Origin: Mycolicibacterium fluoranthenivorans
GTDB lineage: Bacteria > Actinomycetota > Actinomycetes > Mycobacteriales > Mycobacteriaceae
Direction: 5' to 3'
Assembly (NCBI RefSeq): GCF_011758805.1
Contig: NZ_JAANOW010000001.1
Span: forward strand, 1,240,001-1,304,000
Length of the DNA stretch: 64,000 bases
Positions 18,401 to 27,197 of the stretch are shown here, piece by piece (within the stretch, counting starts at the first letter, position 1; each line of letters begins with the position of its first letter). The notes below the pieces were generated by a model that saw nothing but the letters and a program-made list of their open reading frames with translations, had not been told where the DNA came from and did not search any database. The position numbers and the translations under genes are program-made.

Positions 18401-18678
18401 GCGCAGATGTGCCGTTCCAACTCGTTGGCGGCCCGCTCCGGATCGTCGATGGCCGCCAGCGCGCTGACGATCTGGGCGCGCACCCGCTCGCGCAACTCCT
18501 GGCTGGCCGACCGACTGAACGTGATCAGCAGCATCTGATCGAGTGCGGCCACGCCTTCGGCGACCATCCTGGTGACCAGACCGGCCAGTGCGAACGTCTT
18601 GCCGGTGCCCGCGCTGGCTTCCAGCACCGTCGTCGATTGCGGTACCGGCAGCGGACCGAGCAGGTCGAAGGCCTTCAC
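15436..18678 (-). CDS. recB: Exodeoxyribonuclease V beta subunit RecB
   Basis: 1080 residues from GTG 18678, overlapping the recC stop by 4 bp (GTGA). The N-terminal UvrD-like helicase has Walker A EASAGTGKTFALA, IVMVDEFQDTDPVQW and LIGDPKQAIYAFRGGD. The C-terminal nuclease domain keeps GSIDVVLRV and the catalytic VVVDYKTNWLG. It is the 3'-to-5' helicase and the only nuclease of the complex. Upstream in-frame sequence is Arg-rich shadow of recC and was excluded. Confidence 0.97.
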   Translation of the reverse strand: MKAFDLLGPLPVPQSTTVLEASAGTGKTFALAGLVTRMVAEGVAALDQMLLITFSRSASQELRERVRAQIVSALAAIDDPERAANELERHICATDRQARRLRLHDALAGFDAATIATTHQFCHIVLKSLGVAGDSDSGVTLVESLDELVVEIVDDLYLAHFGMQRDDPVLGYRAALKLAREVVNHPATELRPVDPEPDSYAAVCLAFARDVLAELEIRKRRSGILGYDDLLTRLAAALDQPDSAARVRMPQRWPIVMVDEFQDTDPVQWQVIERAFTGRSTLVLIGDPKQAIYAFRGGDIDTYLRAADTAGDKQTLGTNWRSDAALVDRLQVVLGGAQLGGPGIVVHPVHAHHQGHRLAGAPRNDPFRLRVVTRGNSHTRTMQIDRLRSHIGKDLAADIGALLASAATFDGAAVQARHIAVIVETHKDARACFDALSEAGIPAVYTGDTDVFGSEAAADWLCLLEAFDQPHRPGLVRAAATTAFFGETAETLAARGDALTDRVAETLRAWAGHARERGVAAVLEAAQLAGMGSRVLSRQGGERLMTDLAHMTQLLQDTAHNEGFGLPALRDWLRTQSSGGGGTAERNRRLDSDSAAVQIMTVWVSKGLQYPIVYLPFAFNRYTPDPDPVLYHEDSVRCLHLGGAAPAVVAAGKAEAAANDSRLTYVALTRAQSQVVAWWAPSYYEPNGGLSRLLRGRAPGTAEVPDVCVPAKISDTDALARLRAWADAGGPVLEESEIAPFTPAPVTAPATDLSVRHFHRIIDTTWRRTSYSGLLRAAEDSRTAGVSSEPEVVELDDEIPDIALTSPPAGADTPSPMADLPTGATFGSLVHAVLETADPFAADLAAELQAQVAVHASRWPVPATAGEIATALVPLHDTPLGPLAPGKTLRQIGLPDRLCELDFEFPLAGADHTLADVGALVGRHLPAADPLACYAERLSTGTLGRQSLRGYLSGSIDVVLRVPAGGHTKYVVVDYKTNWLGTADAPLTAADYTRQRMVEAMLHSDYPLQALLYSVVLHRYLRWRLPGYAPETHLGGVIYLFVRGMCGPATPVTDGHPCGVFSWAPPPVLVTELSALLEGA

Positions 18679-21600
18679 CGCCAGCCTCTTTCGGCACGCA
18701 GCAGCGGAATCCACAGGCGTTGCGCGTACTCGTCGAGGCCGGCCAGGTCGGTGAGCCGGGCGCCGCGGCCCCACACCCGCTCGATGGCCTTGTCCTCGCA
18801 TTCGTTCTTCCAGCGGTAGTTGGCGGCCTGCTCCGGGTCGTCGCCGGCGTCGCGTGCGGCAGCCCACGCGTACGACGTCTTGATCGGCAGCGGCAACGGG
18901 GTTCGGCGGCCCTCGTCGTAGAGCCCGACGAGGTCGCGCAATACCGACAGGGCCGAGTCGGGGGCCTCCAGAGTCTGCACCCGCGGGGTGGTGCCCCGCC
19001 TGGGCCGCCCGACACAGGTCGCCGACCAGGCCCGCTTCGGGTCATGAGCGGCCAACGCCAGCAAGGGGATCCAGGCCTTGAGTAGATGCTTGCCGTCGAG
19101 CTTGGAGTACGTCACCGCCGAGAGCAGATTGCCGAAGACCGGGGTCACCGTTCCCGTCAGGTGCCGGCCCGGTTCCAGTTCGATGTCGACGTCGAAGGCG
19201 TCGCCGTCGACACTGCGGTGCCGCAATGCCTCCGCGGCCAATTGCGCTGCCTGGTCTCGAATCTCGATGGCCCGACGCCAGCCGAGCCGGCCCGGGGGCA
19301 GGGTGCCCCGGCGCCACTCGGCCTGCTGCGCGTCCTGAGGTGTCAGCCCGGCGGTGATGTCGGCGAGCATCCGGTCGCCGACCGTCCACTCCTGCAGGGC
19401 GTCGATCGACACCGGCATCTCGTCGGATACACCCTCGACATCCCACGGCAGTGTGTAATCCAGGGCCCGGAAAAAGCCTTTCACCGGGTCGTTGAAGAAC
19501 CGGACCAGGTCGGCCAGTTCGACATCGGTGCGGGGTGGGGCCGGCAGTGGACCTGAGACGAAGACCGGCCGCGGTTCGCGGTGCCCCGACATCGCCCTGG
19601 CCGCCGTCAGGGCGGTGGGGTCGAAGGTGAACGGGCGGCCGGACCCGTCCGGTTCCACATTGCGGATGTCGAAGGGCTGCAACGGATGCTGGGTGAGTAC
19701 CGACACCTCTCCTTCGCAGCTCAGGTCCAGGGTGTCGAGCAGTTCGGCGATCGGCACCGCGGGCGGTCGGCTCTGCCCGGTGTATTCGTTGGCGCCGGTG
19801 TAGGTGATGACGAGTGTCTCGGTGGCCGCGCCGATGGCGTCCAGCAGCAGCTGTCGGTCCTCGGAACGGATATCGCGTTCACCGGTCATCGGGTCGCGGG
19901 CCAGGATGTCGTCACCGTCGATGGCGCCCAGCCGTGGGAACATCCCGTCGTCCAGGCCCACCAGGCACACCACCCGGTGCGGGACCGACCGCATCGGGAC
20001 CATGGTGCACACCGTCAGGGTGCCGGTGCGGAAGTTGGCGCGGGTCGGCCGGCCGGCCAGTCGCCGGTCCAACAGCGCGCGAATATCGCTCAGCCGCAGC
20101 ACGGTCGAGGTGGCGGTGGCCGTCCCGTCGAGGAGGGCGGCGAACTCCTGCTGGACCTGGGCGCGGGGCCAGTCCTCGTCATCGTGTGCCAGCGCGTCGA
20201 GGCCCGTCGACAGTGCCTGCAGCCACTCGGCCAGTGGGCGGGTGCCACTGAGCGCGACGACGGTCCGGTGTAGCTGGTCGACGAACTCCGCGAACCGCCC
20301 GGCCAGCTCGACGCGATTGCTGCTCACATCGTCGAGCGGCAGTGTGGTGTCCAGCCAGGTCCGTGAGTCATCCGACAGCGCGACACCCGCCAGCACCCGG
20401 TCCACGCCGAAACGCCACGTGTTGTGCAGGAACTCGACGCCGTAGGGGGCACGGTGCTCCGTGTCGAAACCCCAGCGGATATTGGCCTCCCGAACCCAGG
20501 CGGTCACGGCGTCGAGATCGTCGTCGGTGAAGGCGAACCGGGCGCGCACCGGGGCGGATGCGGCCAGGTTCAGTACCTCACTGGCGGTGGCCCGCCCGCC
20601 GGCCAGCGTCAGTAGCTGCGCGACCACCGACAGCAACGGATTGGTCTGCACCAGCGCGCGGTCGGCCAGCCGAACCCGCAGCCGGTGCGCCGGATGAGCT
20701 CCGTGCACCACCTCGCCCAACCCGAAACCGGCCGAGATCAGCGGGGCGAACGTCTCGATATCGGGGCACATCACCAGGACGTCGCGCGGCTCCAGGGTGG
20801 GGTCGTCGGCGAGCAGGCCGAGCAGGACCTCACGCAACACATCGACCTGCCGGGCCGGGCCGTGGCAGGCGTGCACCTGTACGGAGCGGTCCGCGATCCG
20901 GTGCCGGCGGCCGGCCGGACGCAGCCGGTCGGCGGCGATATCGGATTGCAGCCAGCCCAGCAGAGTATCCGGATATGTTGCCGTGGAAAGGTATTCGTCC
21001 GTCGCGGCGGTGGGCAGGGCCCGTTGCAGTTCGCGCAGGTCACGGCCGAGCGTGGCCAGCAGCGGATGCCCGAGCGCGCGGTGACCGGTGTCGTCACGGC
21101 GCGGGATCCGTCCCTTGTGAGTGGACAGCGCCTGCCACATGCGGTCACTGGGGTGGGGCAGCCACAGGTGCAGGTCGTGATGGGTGGACAGGGCGTCGAG
21201 CAGTTCGATCTCGGTGCGGGGCAACCGGGTGTGGCCGAACAGCGACAGCCTCGGCGGGAGTCCGTCCGCAGGCGCTTCCCGCAGCCGCGACACGGTGTGC
21301 GCGTGCCGGATGTGCGGAGGGTCGATGCCCATTCTGGACAGCAGGGCCCGCCACAGCGGCGGCTGCCAGGACAGGTCCGCCTCGACGCCCGTCCAGTCGA
21401 TGAGCAGTTCGGGGCGCTGGCGTGCGTAGGAGGCGAAGAGTCCGGCCAATCTGCGTGCCACCGCGTACCGCCGGCCGTGGCGAAGTTCGTGCTCGTCTCC
21501 GGTGTCGAAGTGGCCCAGGTGGGTGGCCAGGGTGGTGCACCACGGCTGGTCGAGGTTCGCGTCGATGGTGGCCAGCAATGGCCACACCAGGGCGTCGGGG

Positions 21601-21845
21601 GACCAGGGATCGTCGCGGGACGTGCCGGACAGCGTCGCCATCAGCGTGCGCGGGCTGGCGAATTCCACACCGGCGCAGACGCCCAACCGGTCCGACAGTC
21701 GCTGGCTGAGCCAGCGTTCGACACCCTTGGCGGGCACCAGCACCAACTCCCGCGCGAACGGGTCGGGCAGGGGTTCGGACAGCAGCGCTCCCAGTCCGTC
21801 GGCGAGCAGATCCGTCCGCTCGGCGCGGTGTAGGTGCAGAGCCAT
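18675..21845 (-). CDS. recC: Exodeoxyribonuclease V gamma subunit RecC
   Basis: 1056 residues from ATG 21845, a normal RecC length. It has the inactive helicase-like fold that in E. coli RecC recognises Chi, with typical blocks LVLVPAKGVERWLSQRLS, DVLVMCPDIETFAPLI and VVCLVGLDDGMFPR. It is the first gene of the recCBD operon; the downstream genes overlap by 4 bp each. The C-terminus (YAQRLWIPLLRAERGW) leads directly into recB. Confidence 0.97.
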   Translation of the reverse strand: MALHLHRAERTDLLADGLGALLSEPLPDPFARELVLVPAKGVERWLSQRLSDRLGVCAGVEFASPRTLMATLSGTSRDDPWSPDALVWPLLATIDANLDQPWCTTLATHLGHFDTGDEHELRHGRRYAVARRLAGLFASYARQRPELLIDWTGVEADLSWQPPLWRALLSRMGIDPPHIRHAHTVSRLREAPADGLPPRLSLFGHTRLPRTEIELLDALSTHHDLHLWLPHPSDRMWQALSTHKGRIPRRDDTGHRALGHPLLATLGRDLRELQRALPTAATDEYLSTATYPDTLLGWLQSDIAADRLRPAGRRHRIADRSVQVHACHGPARQVDVLREVLLGLLADDPTLEPRDVLVMCPDIETFAPLISAGFGLGEVVHGAHPAHRLRVRLADRALVQTNPLLSVVAQLLTLAGGRATASEVLNLAASAPVRARFAFTDDDLDAVTAWVREANIRWGFDTEHRAPYGVEFLHNTWRFGVDRVLAGVALSDDSRTWLDTTLPLDDVSSNRVELAGRFAEFVDQLHRTVVALSGTRPLAEWLQALSTGLDALAHDDEDWPRAQVQQEFAALLDGTATATSTVLRLSDIRALLDRRLAGRPTRANFRTGTLTVCTMVPMRSVPHRVVCLVGLDDGMFPRLGAIDGDDILARDPMTGERDIRSEDRQLLLDAIGAATETLVITYTGANEYTGQSRPPAVPIAELLDTLDLSCEGEVSVLTQHPLQPFDIRNVEPDGSGRPFTFDPTALTAARAMSGHREPRPVFVSGPLPAPPRTDVELADLVRFFNDPVKGFFRALDYTLPWDVEGVSDEMPVSIDALQEWTVGDRMLADITAGLTPQDAQQAEWRRGTLPPGRLGWRRAIEIRDQAAQLAAEALRHRSVDGDAFDVDIELEPGRHLTGTVTPVFGNLLSAVTYSKLDGKHLLKAWIPLLALAAHDPKRAWSATCVGRPRRGTTPRVQTLEAPDSALSVLRDLVGLYDEGRRTPLPLPIKTSYAWAAARDAGDDPEQAANYRWKNECEDKAIERVWGRGARLTDLAGLDEYAQRLWIPLLRAERGWR

Positions 21846-21911
21846 CGCTGCTCACCCTAGCCAGTCGGTGGCCCGGTCAGGAGCAGGTGTTCAGGGCCGG
21901 CCTTCCGAGCC

Positions 21912-22631
21912 TCACTTCGTGGTGAGAGCGAATTCCTCGGCCAGCCCGTCGATTCCCGCTCGGATCGCCTCGATGGCCGATGCGCGTGCCTTGAGCTTGC
22001 TCGCCACATGGGCCTTCAGGTGCAGGGTCGCGGCATATTCGGTTGCCACCGCCTGGGCGCGGGCCAGCACGTCGTCGTGTTCGACGATCTCGTCGAGCCA
22101 GCCACCCGCGATCGCGGCGTCCCCGGTGAACGTCGCCGCCACCGACACCGCGCGGAAGAACGCGGCACGGGTCAGCCGCATCCGCATGATCTCGATGGCC
22201 GCGATCGGCAACGTCATCCCGATGGCCACCTCGTTGGCCTGGCACCGGCCCTTCGCCGAACCCACCCGATGATCGCCACTGAGAAGCAGGAAGGAGCCCA
22301 TCGCGATGGCGTGCCCGGTGGCCGCGATCACGATCGGGGCCGGGAAACTCAAGACGCGCACCGACAATTCGAATCCGGCGGTCAGCATGCCCAGCCCGGC
22401 AGCGGGATCGCCGGAGGCGAACACACTCAGCTCGAATCCCGCGCTGAGCACTCGCGAATTACCGGCCAGGACGACGGCTTTCACGGTACCGGCGGCGATA
22501 TCCGACTCGGCCTGGTCCAGTCCGGCGTTGATGGCCGCCAGCATGTCGGGGGACAGGGCATTGACCTTGCCGTCGTCGAGAGCGATCGTCGCGACGGATT
22601 CGTTCACCGAGTAACTCACCGGGCTCGTCAT
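21912..22631 (-). CDS. echA3: Enoyl-CoA hydratase/isomerase family protein (EchA3-like)
   Basis: 239 residues from ATG 22631. A crotonase fold with oxyanion-hole segments AGNSRVLSAGFELS and AATGHAIAMGSFLLLSGD. The first catalytic Glu position of classical hydratases is not obvious (GFELSVFA, GMTLPIAA), so the chemistry may be non-hydratase. Its position after recC matches Rv0632c (echA3) of M. tuberculosis. It is downstream of, and 11 bp from, the membrane hypothetical gene, suggesting cotranscription. Confidence 0.85.
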   Translation of the reverse strand: MTSPVSYSVNESVATIALDDGKVNALSPDMLAAINAGLDQAESDIAAGTVKAVVLAGNSRVLSAGFELSVFASGDPAAGLGMLTAGFELSVRVLSFPAPIVIAATGHAIAMGSFLLLSGDHRVGSAKGRCQANEVAIGMTLPIAAIEIMRMRLTRAAFFRAVSVAATFTGDAAIAGGWLDEIVEHDDVLARAQAVATEYAATLHLKAHVASKLKARASAIEAIRAGIDGLAEEFALTTK

Positions 22632-22642
22632 AGTTGCGGATG

Positions 22643-23485
22643 TTACGGAGCGTGGTTGCGAATTTTGATGGCGGGGCTCGAGTGATGCCTGCCCGCGGGC
22701 CGGGCCTCCTCGATCCACGGGAAGTCGAGCTCGGTGGTCTCGTCGACCTGGCGGGTCCGCCAGCGGTCCTGGGTCTCGCGCACCGCGCGGTTCATCCGGT
22801 CGATCTCGGCCCGGTACACCTCGGGACGCGTCTCCTTGGATGCGTAATGGAAGTAGGTGAGCGTGCTGCGCAGCAGCTCCAACTTCTGCTTCTCCCGTCT
22901 GGCCAGGTCGTGGTTGAGCATCAGGTCCAGTCGCTGCACCGGCGGCAAGGTCGCCCAGTCGAGCACCACCTCGGTGTGGAACTCCTGCCGCCTGCCCTTC
23001 TCGTTCTTGGTGCGATCGCGGTAGGTGAGGGCGCCCTCGAACCGGGACTGGATCTCCCCGCCGAGTTCCTCGCGGTTGATGGCCGAATCCCAAATAGTTC
23101 GCCACTCCTGCCCGGGTGCGAGTTGAGTGAGTTCGCTGGGAAGAGTGAGTTCGGCGATCTCGGGTGGCCCGTCGGCATAGGCTTCCGCGTAGCGGCCCAC
23201 GGTGAGCGCGGTGGGGAATTCGAACTGCACCTCATGTGCGGCCGTCTTGCCGAAATTGCGTACCACGAGTTCGATGACGTGCCAGTCGGTGGCGTTGGGC
23301 TCCATGTACATCACCACGTGCGGCCGCAGTTCAGCGCTTCTGAGCTGCCGGTTCCGGGTGATCACCCGCGCCACGAAGATCAGTGCGAGAACCGCGAGCA
23401 ACAGCCCGGCCCACGCCGCGATCGTGAGCCAGGTGGCAGACCCCAGGCCGACGAGGTCGGTCCACCGATCATGAAACCACTGCAC
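22643..23485 (-). CDS. Conserved hypothetical membrane-anchored protein (Rv0633c-like)
   Basis: 280 residues. One N-terminal membrane helix (WLTIAAWAGLLLAVLALIFV, about 19-38) is followed by a basic stop-transfer. A beta-rich domain comes next (HVIELVVRNFGKTAAHEVQF) and then a charged helical C-terminus. The beta part resembles domains described for archaeal or viral adaptor-like hypotheticals, but I cannot assign a function. By position it corresponds to Rv0633c between echA3 and the metallo-hydrolase. Confidence 0.75.
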   Translation of the reverse strand: MQWFHDRWTDLVGLGSATWLTIAAWAGLLLAVLALIFVARVITRNRQLRSAELRPHVVMYMEPNATDWHVIELVVRNFGKTAAHEVQFEFPTALTVGRYAEAYADGPPEIAELTLPSELTQLAPGQEWRTIWDSAINREELGGEIQSRFEGALTYRDRTKNEKGRRQEFHTEVVLDWATLPPVQRLDLMLNHDLARREKQKLELLRSTLTYFHYASKETRPEVYRAEIDRMNRAVRETQDRWRTRQVDETTELDFPWIEEARPAGRHHSSPAIKIRNHAP

Positions 23486-23567
23486 AGCGCCCCCACCCGT
23501 TCGTCCGATTGCGCTCTGGACAGTAGCGCTTCGCTAAGTGTCGCGTAAACCGCGACTCCCGGCATTG

Positions 23568-24452
23568 CTAGCTGGCGGTGGCGAGTGCCGGGGCGGTCAG
23601 GGGGCGCAGCGTGTCGGCCCGGATCAGGCGTTCGGTGCGGGCCGGCCAGTCGGTGTCGGCCCACACGACTTCGGCGGGCAGTCGGCGCCAGTACCTCGGA
23701 TGGGCGCGCAGGTGCATCTCGACGCTGGCGTGCACCGCCGCGGCGTGCGGCACCCGCCGTACGCCGCGGGCGCGCGGTTCACGCCGGGGGACCGGGAGGG
23801 CCGCCGGTTCGGTGCGGATCCGCAATCCGGCGCGGGTGGCTCCGTCGAGGATCCAGTCCAGGACGACGGCGTCACCGACGATGCTGCGGTGCGTTCCGCG
23901 AAACCAGACTTCCTCGACACCGTCGACGTGCTGCAGCGGTGGTCCGCCGTCGATGGCCATGGCGTGCCGGCCCTCGACCACCTCGACCGGTCCGGCGGTG
24001 CCCGGTGTCCGGGTGGTATCCCACAGGCCGAGGAACCGCACGGGTATGCCGACATCGGGGTGGGAGGTCAGCCCGGCGGCAACGGCGGCGAGGTCCCGCC
24101 AGTCCTGGTCGGTGCGCGGTGTACGCGGGACCGCATAGGTGGCGAGCACGTAGTCGATGAGTTCGCCGTCGAGCACGCCGATGGTGCCGAGCAGTCTGCT
24201 CAAGGCCTGGGCGCAGGCCGCGCCGCGGCCGGCCCCGAAGGCGAAGATCTGGTCGCCCGGGTGCCAGTGCGTCAGTAGATGCCGATAGCCCTCGGTGATG
24301 GCGGCGCGCGCTTCATCGGCGGCGTTGCGGCGGCGCAGCGGGAGGTCGTGAGACCAGATCAGCTGGGTGTCGTCGAGTTGTGCGAGCAGGCCGGTGAGGT
24401 CGGTACGACCGGAATGTGCCCCTTGGCCGAAGCACAGCACGATATTTGTCAC
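23568..24452 (-). CDS. DUF2235 (Tle1-like hydrolase fold) protein lacking the catalytic Ser
   Basis: About 294 residues from GTG 24452, preceded by a GGGGG-rich ribosome site. The fold matches DUF2235, the alpha/beta hydrolase domain of type VI phospholipase effectors: opening VTNIVLCFGQG, VRFLGLWDT and VWFRGTHRSIVG. The nucleophile elbow, normally GFSRG, reads GAGRG. The HSDVGG motif has become HRSIVG. I infer a non-catalytic or altered protein. An ATG 24 bp upstream is an alternative start. No secretion-system genes are near. Confidence 0.75.
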   Translation of the reverse strand: MTNIVLCFGQGAHSGRTDLTGLLAQLDDTQLIWSHDLPLRRRNAADEARAAITEGYRHLLTHWHPGDQIFAFGAGRGAACAQALSRLLGTIGVLDGELIDYVLATYAVPRTPRTDQDWRDLAAVAAGLTSHPDVGIPVRFLGLWDTTRTPGTAGPVEVVEGRHAMAIDGGPPLQHVDGVEEVWFRGTHRSIVGDAVVLDWILDGATRAGLRIRTEPAALPVPRREPRARGVRRVPHAAAVHASVEMHLRAHPRYWRRLPAEVVWADTDWPARTERLIRADTLRPLTAPALATAS

Positions 24453-24671
24453 AGCAACCCCCGACGGATGCAGCACGAGCGAATCCAGCGAATAATCCTG
24501 CCCACGCGGCCCGGCTGGCGCCGGTCCGTGGATTCGCCGAAGAATCCAGTCATCTCGACGAAATCCAGCTGAATAAAGCTATCGTGCTACGAAATCAGTC
24601 GTCTGTCCATCGTTTGACGGACATGGAAATTCTTGCGGTAAACCTGAACCGCAGCAGCGGGGAATGTTCGG

Positions 24672-25793
24672 CTAACTCAGCGGCAGTACGGCGCCGGCGC
24701 TGGACACGTCGCCGTGCACCTGCAGGGAGCCGGGCACGCTGCCAGGCGGGACATCGAACGCGATGGCGACATCGACGGGTTCGTTGGGGTACACCACGGT
24801 CGACGCACCGCCGAGGTAGAAGGTGGCCTCGGTGTCCGGGGTATAGGTCTGGCCGTCCGCGGTGAGCACCTGTTGGTCGGCGACGAACGTCGCCGGCGCC
24901 TGACCGGTGTTGGCCAAGGTCAGATGCACCACGATGAATTCACCCGTGGCGGTCTTGGTCAGCTGGTCGTTGTCCGGTGCGACGACGGTCGGGCCGATAT
25001 CGATGCCGTTCTGGGTGAACGTGACATCACCGTCGACCGCGCTACCCGCCGCGGGTGCCGCGGGCGCGGATTCGGTCGCCGACGGACTTGAGGCCTCGGT
25101 GGACGTCTCGGCCGAGGACGAAGTGGTCGGGGTGGACGTCGCCCCCGGCAGGCTCAGCTGGCTGGGCTCGGGCTTGTGGATGACCAGGGCGAACACGAGC
25201 ACCGCGATCAGCGCGATGAGCAGGACGCCGACGCCGCCGACGTAGCTCTTGAGCAGGTTCGCGTTTCCTGCGGCCGGCGCGGTGGGCCCCGGTGCTGCGG
25301 CTGCCGGCTCGGCGAACTGGGCCGCCGCCGGCTCGTCGTAGAACGACGCCGGGGTGTAGGTGGGGACCACCGTGGTAGGCGGTTCGGGCAGCTTCACCAC
25401 GGTGGTATCCGGCTCGAGCGCGGTGGGCGGCTCAGGGTTCTCGGGTGCTTCCTCGGCCGACTCCGGGGTGTCCGCATCGGATTCCGGCTCAGACGGTGAC
25501 CCGTCGGGTGTCGGCTGCTCGGGCTGCGGGATGTTCACGACGGCGGTGGGCTGCTCGCTGGCCGCCTGCTCCCAGGACGGCATCTCGACATCGGGCCACG
25601 GCGGCAACTCGGACGGCCAGGATGTCGGCTCCTGCGGCGCGGAAGGTTCTGCGGGAGCCGGGGGAACGGGAGGCGCCGGTGGCGCCTGAGCGGGGGTCAG
25701 ATGCTCGGTCCACGCCGTGCCATCCCAATACCGTTGACCACCCGTGCCGTCAGGGTCGGGATACCAGCCGGCCGGGGTCGGCGGTGTCGTCAT
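24672..25793 (-). CDS. DUF2510 and DUF4352 domain membrane protein
   Basis: 373 residues. Residues 5-40 form a DUF2510 module (AGWYPDPDGTGGQRYWDG). A long Pro/Glu-rich, acidic cytoplasmic linker follows. One membrane helix lies near 193-212 (GVGVLLIALIAVLVFALVI). The extracellular part has a Ser/Thr-rich stalk and a C-terminal immunoglobulin-like DUF4352 domain (TATGEFIVVHLTLANTG). DUF4352 proteins are surface or secreted antigens of unknown role. The gene is monocistronic; the 220-bp gap to the DUF2235 gene is relatively AT-rich and probably carries the promoter of the latter. Confidence 0.85.
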   Translation of the reverse strand: MTTPPTPAGWYPDPDGTGGQRYWDGTAWTEHLTPAQAPPAPPVPPAPAEPSAPQEPTSWPSELPPWPDVEMPSWEQAASEQPTAVVNIPQPEQPTPDGSPSEPESDADTPESAEEAPENPEPPTALEPDTTVVKLPEPPTTVVPTYTPASFYDEPAAAQFAEPAAAAPGPTAPAAGNANLLKSYVGGVGVLLIALIAVLVFALVIHKPEPSQLSLPGATSTPTTSSSAETSTEASSPSATESAPAAPAAGSAVDGDVTFTQNGIDIGPTVVAPDNDQLTKTATGEFIVVHLTLANTGQAPATFVADQQVLTADGQTYTPDTEATFYLGGASTVVYPNEPVDVAIAFDVPPGSVPGSLQVHGDVSSAGAVLPLS

Positions 25794-25897
25794 CGTAGGA
25801 CTTCCTCCCCATCATGCGCCGGATGGGCGCTGTGACCCCGCAGGATAGCCGAGCCCGGAATACGCCGCGAGACTTTTGCCTGCGCCCTCGACCTCGT

Positions 25898-26611
25898 TCA
25901 GCCGCCCATCAGCATGCGCCACTGGTCGAGATTGCTCGCCCGGTAGACGTAGTTCGACTGCTTGACCGAAGACAACGATGCATTCGGCTCAGCCGAATAC
26001 CAGTGTCCGGGAAACACGGTCGGGTCGCCGGGCAACTGGGCAAGTGCCTGCAGGCTGCGGAACATCGCATCGACGTCCCCGCCCGGGAAATCGGTGCGCC
26101 CGCACCCCTCCAGGAACAAGGTATCCCCGGCCACCAGTCGCCCGTCGAGCAGGAAGCACTGACTGCCCGGGGTGTGCCCTGGCGTGTGTAGCAGTTCGAT
26201 CTCGATATCGCCGATCGCCACCTTGTCACCGTGCTGGTGCGGGGTCAGTTCGCTGGGCGCGATACCGGTGACGCGCGAAACCCATTCCGCCTCATGGGCA
26301 TTGACGTGCACCGGCACGCTGACCCGCTCCAGGAGTTCGGCCACTCCCTTCAGCGTGAACCCCATCATCGTGCCGCCGACGTGGTCGGGGTGGTGATGGG
26401 ACACCAGCACGCCCGACAGGTGCATGCCGTCCGCTTCCAGGGTGTCCACCAGGTCGCCTGCGGCGTACGCGGGGTCGACGACCACGGTGTCGCCGGTCTC
26501 GCGGTCGCCGATCAGGTAGGCGAAGTTGCGCATCTGTTCGGCGATCGGATCGCCTGCGGCGAAATCGCGGCCGGACAACAGCTGACGGAAGTACAGGCGG
26601 TCTTCGGACAT
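25898..26611 (-). CDS. Metallo-beta-lactamase fold hydrolase (glyoxalase II-like)
   Basis: 237 residues from ATG 26611. It has the zinc motif SHHHPDHVGG, a further His in HTPGHTPGSQ, Asp in LVAGDTLFLEGCGRTDFPGG and a final His in FPGHWY. The GRTDF and EGCGR signature is characteristic of persulfide dioxygenase/glyoxalase II-like enzymes. By synteny it matches Rv0634c. It is divergent from nsrR-hmp. The substrate is not settled: S-lactoyl-mycothiol or a thiol persulfide are possible. Confidence 0.88.
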   Translation of the reverse strand: MSEDRLYFRQLLSGRDFAAGDPIAEQMRNFAYLIGDRETGDTVVVDPAYAAGDLVDTLEADGMHLSGVLVSHHHPDHVGGTMMGFTLKGVAELLERVSVPVHVNAHEAEWVSRVTGIAPSELTPHQHGDKVAIGDIEIELLHTPGHTPGSQCFLLDGRLVAGDTLFLEGCGRTDFPGGDVDAMFRSLQALAQLPGDPTVFPGHWYSAEPNASLSSVKQSNYVYRASNLDQWRMLMGG

Positions 26612-26703
26612 GGGGACAGAGTAGGACGGCGCCCCGTGACAGAGATAACCGCAGGTCCAAAAACCGCATGTCATGGGGTGTTTAACCGCACAAGCGGAAA
26701 TGT

Positions 26704-26718
26704 CGCATCTCAGATGCG
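26704..26718. promoter_or_regulatory. Palindromic operator, probable NsrR site
   Basis: CGCATCT-C-AGATGCG is a perfect 7-bp inverted repeat around one base, with A/T-rich flanks. The AGATGC half-site matches the core of known NsrR operators. A possible -10 (TAATTA) begins 2 bp after it, so binding would block the nsrR-hmp promoter. Confidence 0.7.
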
Positions 26719-26738
26719 TAATTACTAGCGTCGGACGC

Positions 26739-27197
26739 ATGCACCTCACCCGGTTCACCGACCTCGGACTGCGGACGATGATGCTGCTCGCCGCCGCGGA
26801 GACCGACGGCCGGCGAATCACCACCCGCACCATCGCGAACGGCGCCGACGCGTCGGAGAACCACATCGCCAAAGCCGTCTCGCGGCTCGTCGAGCTCGGC
26901 ATGGTCAACGCCCGGCGCGGCCGCGTTGGTGGACTCGAACTCGCCGAGGCCGGCCGACACGCATCGCTGGGCTGGCTGGTCCGCCGCCTGGAGGGCGACG
27001 CCGAGGTGATCGACTGCGCCGGCGGCGCCCACCCCTGCCCGCTGATCCCCGCGTGCCGGCTGCGTCGAGTGCTCGCGGAGGCCAAAGAAGCCTTCTACCG
27101 CCAGCTCGACGGCTACACCATCGACGACCTGTCGGGCAGCACCCTGCTGCCCCTCGTTTCCCTTCCCTTGACCCACCCAGAAAGGACACCACGATGA
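26739..27197 (+). CDS. nsrR: Rrf2-family NO-responsive repressor NsrR
   Basis: 152 residues from ATG 26739. The N-terminal winged helix (MHLTRFTDLGLRTMMLLA, and RTIANGADASENHIAKAVSRL) is typical Rrf2/NsrR. Three cysteines in CAGGAHPCPLIPAC (spacing 6 and 5) would bind a [4Fe-4S] cluster that reacts with nitric oxide. The stop overlaps the hmp start by 4 bp (ATGA), and a palindrome sits in its promoter, giving an autoregulated NO-defence operon. Longer upstream starts would run through the operator and were rejected. Confidence 0.92.
   Translation: MHLTRFTDLGLRTMMLLAAAETDGRRITTRTIANGADASENHIAKAVSRLVELGMVNARRGRVGGLELAEAGRHASLGWLVRRLEGDAEVIDCAGGAHPCPLIPACRLRRVLAEAKEAFYRQLDGYTIDDLSGSTLLPLVSLPLTHPERTPR

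Noticed and set aside
24477..24671. Relatively AT-rich gap that could hold a small gene or RNA
   Set aside because: No start codon with a ribosome site and no stable hairpin was seen; it is probably only the promoter region of the DUF2235 gene.
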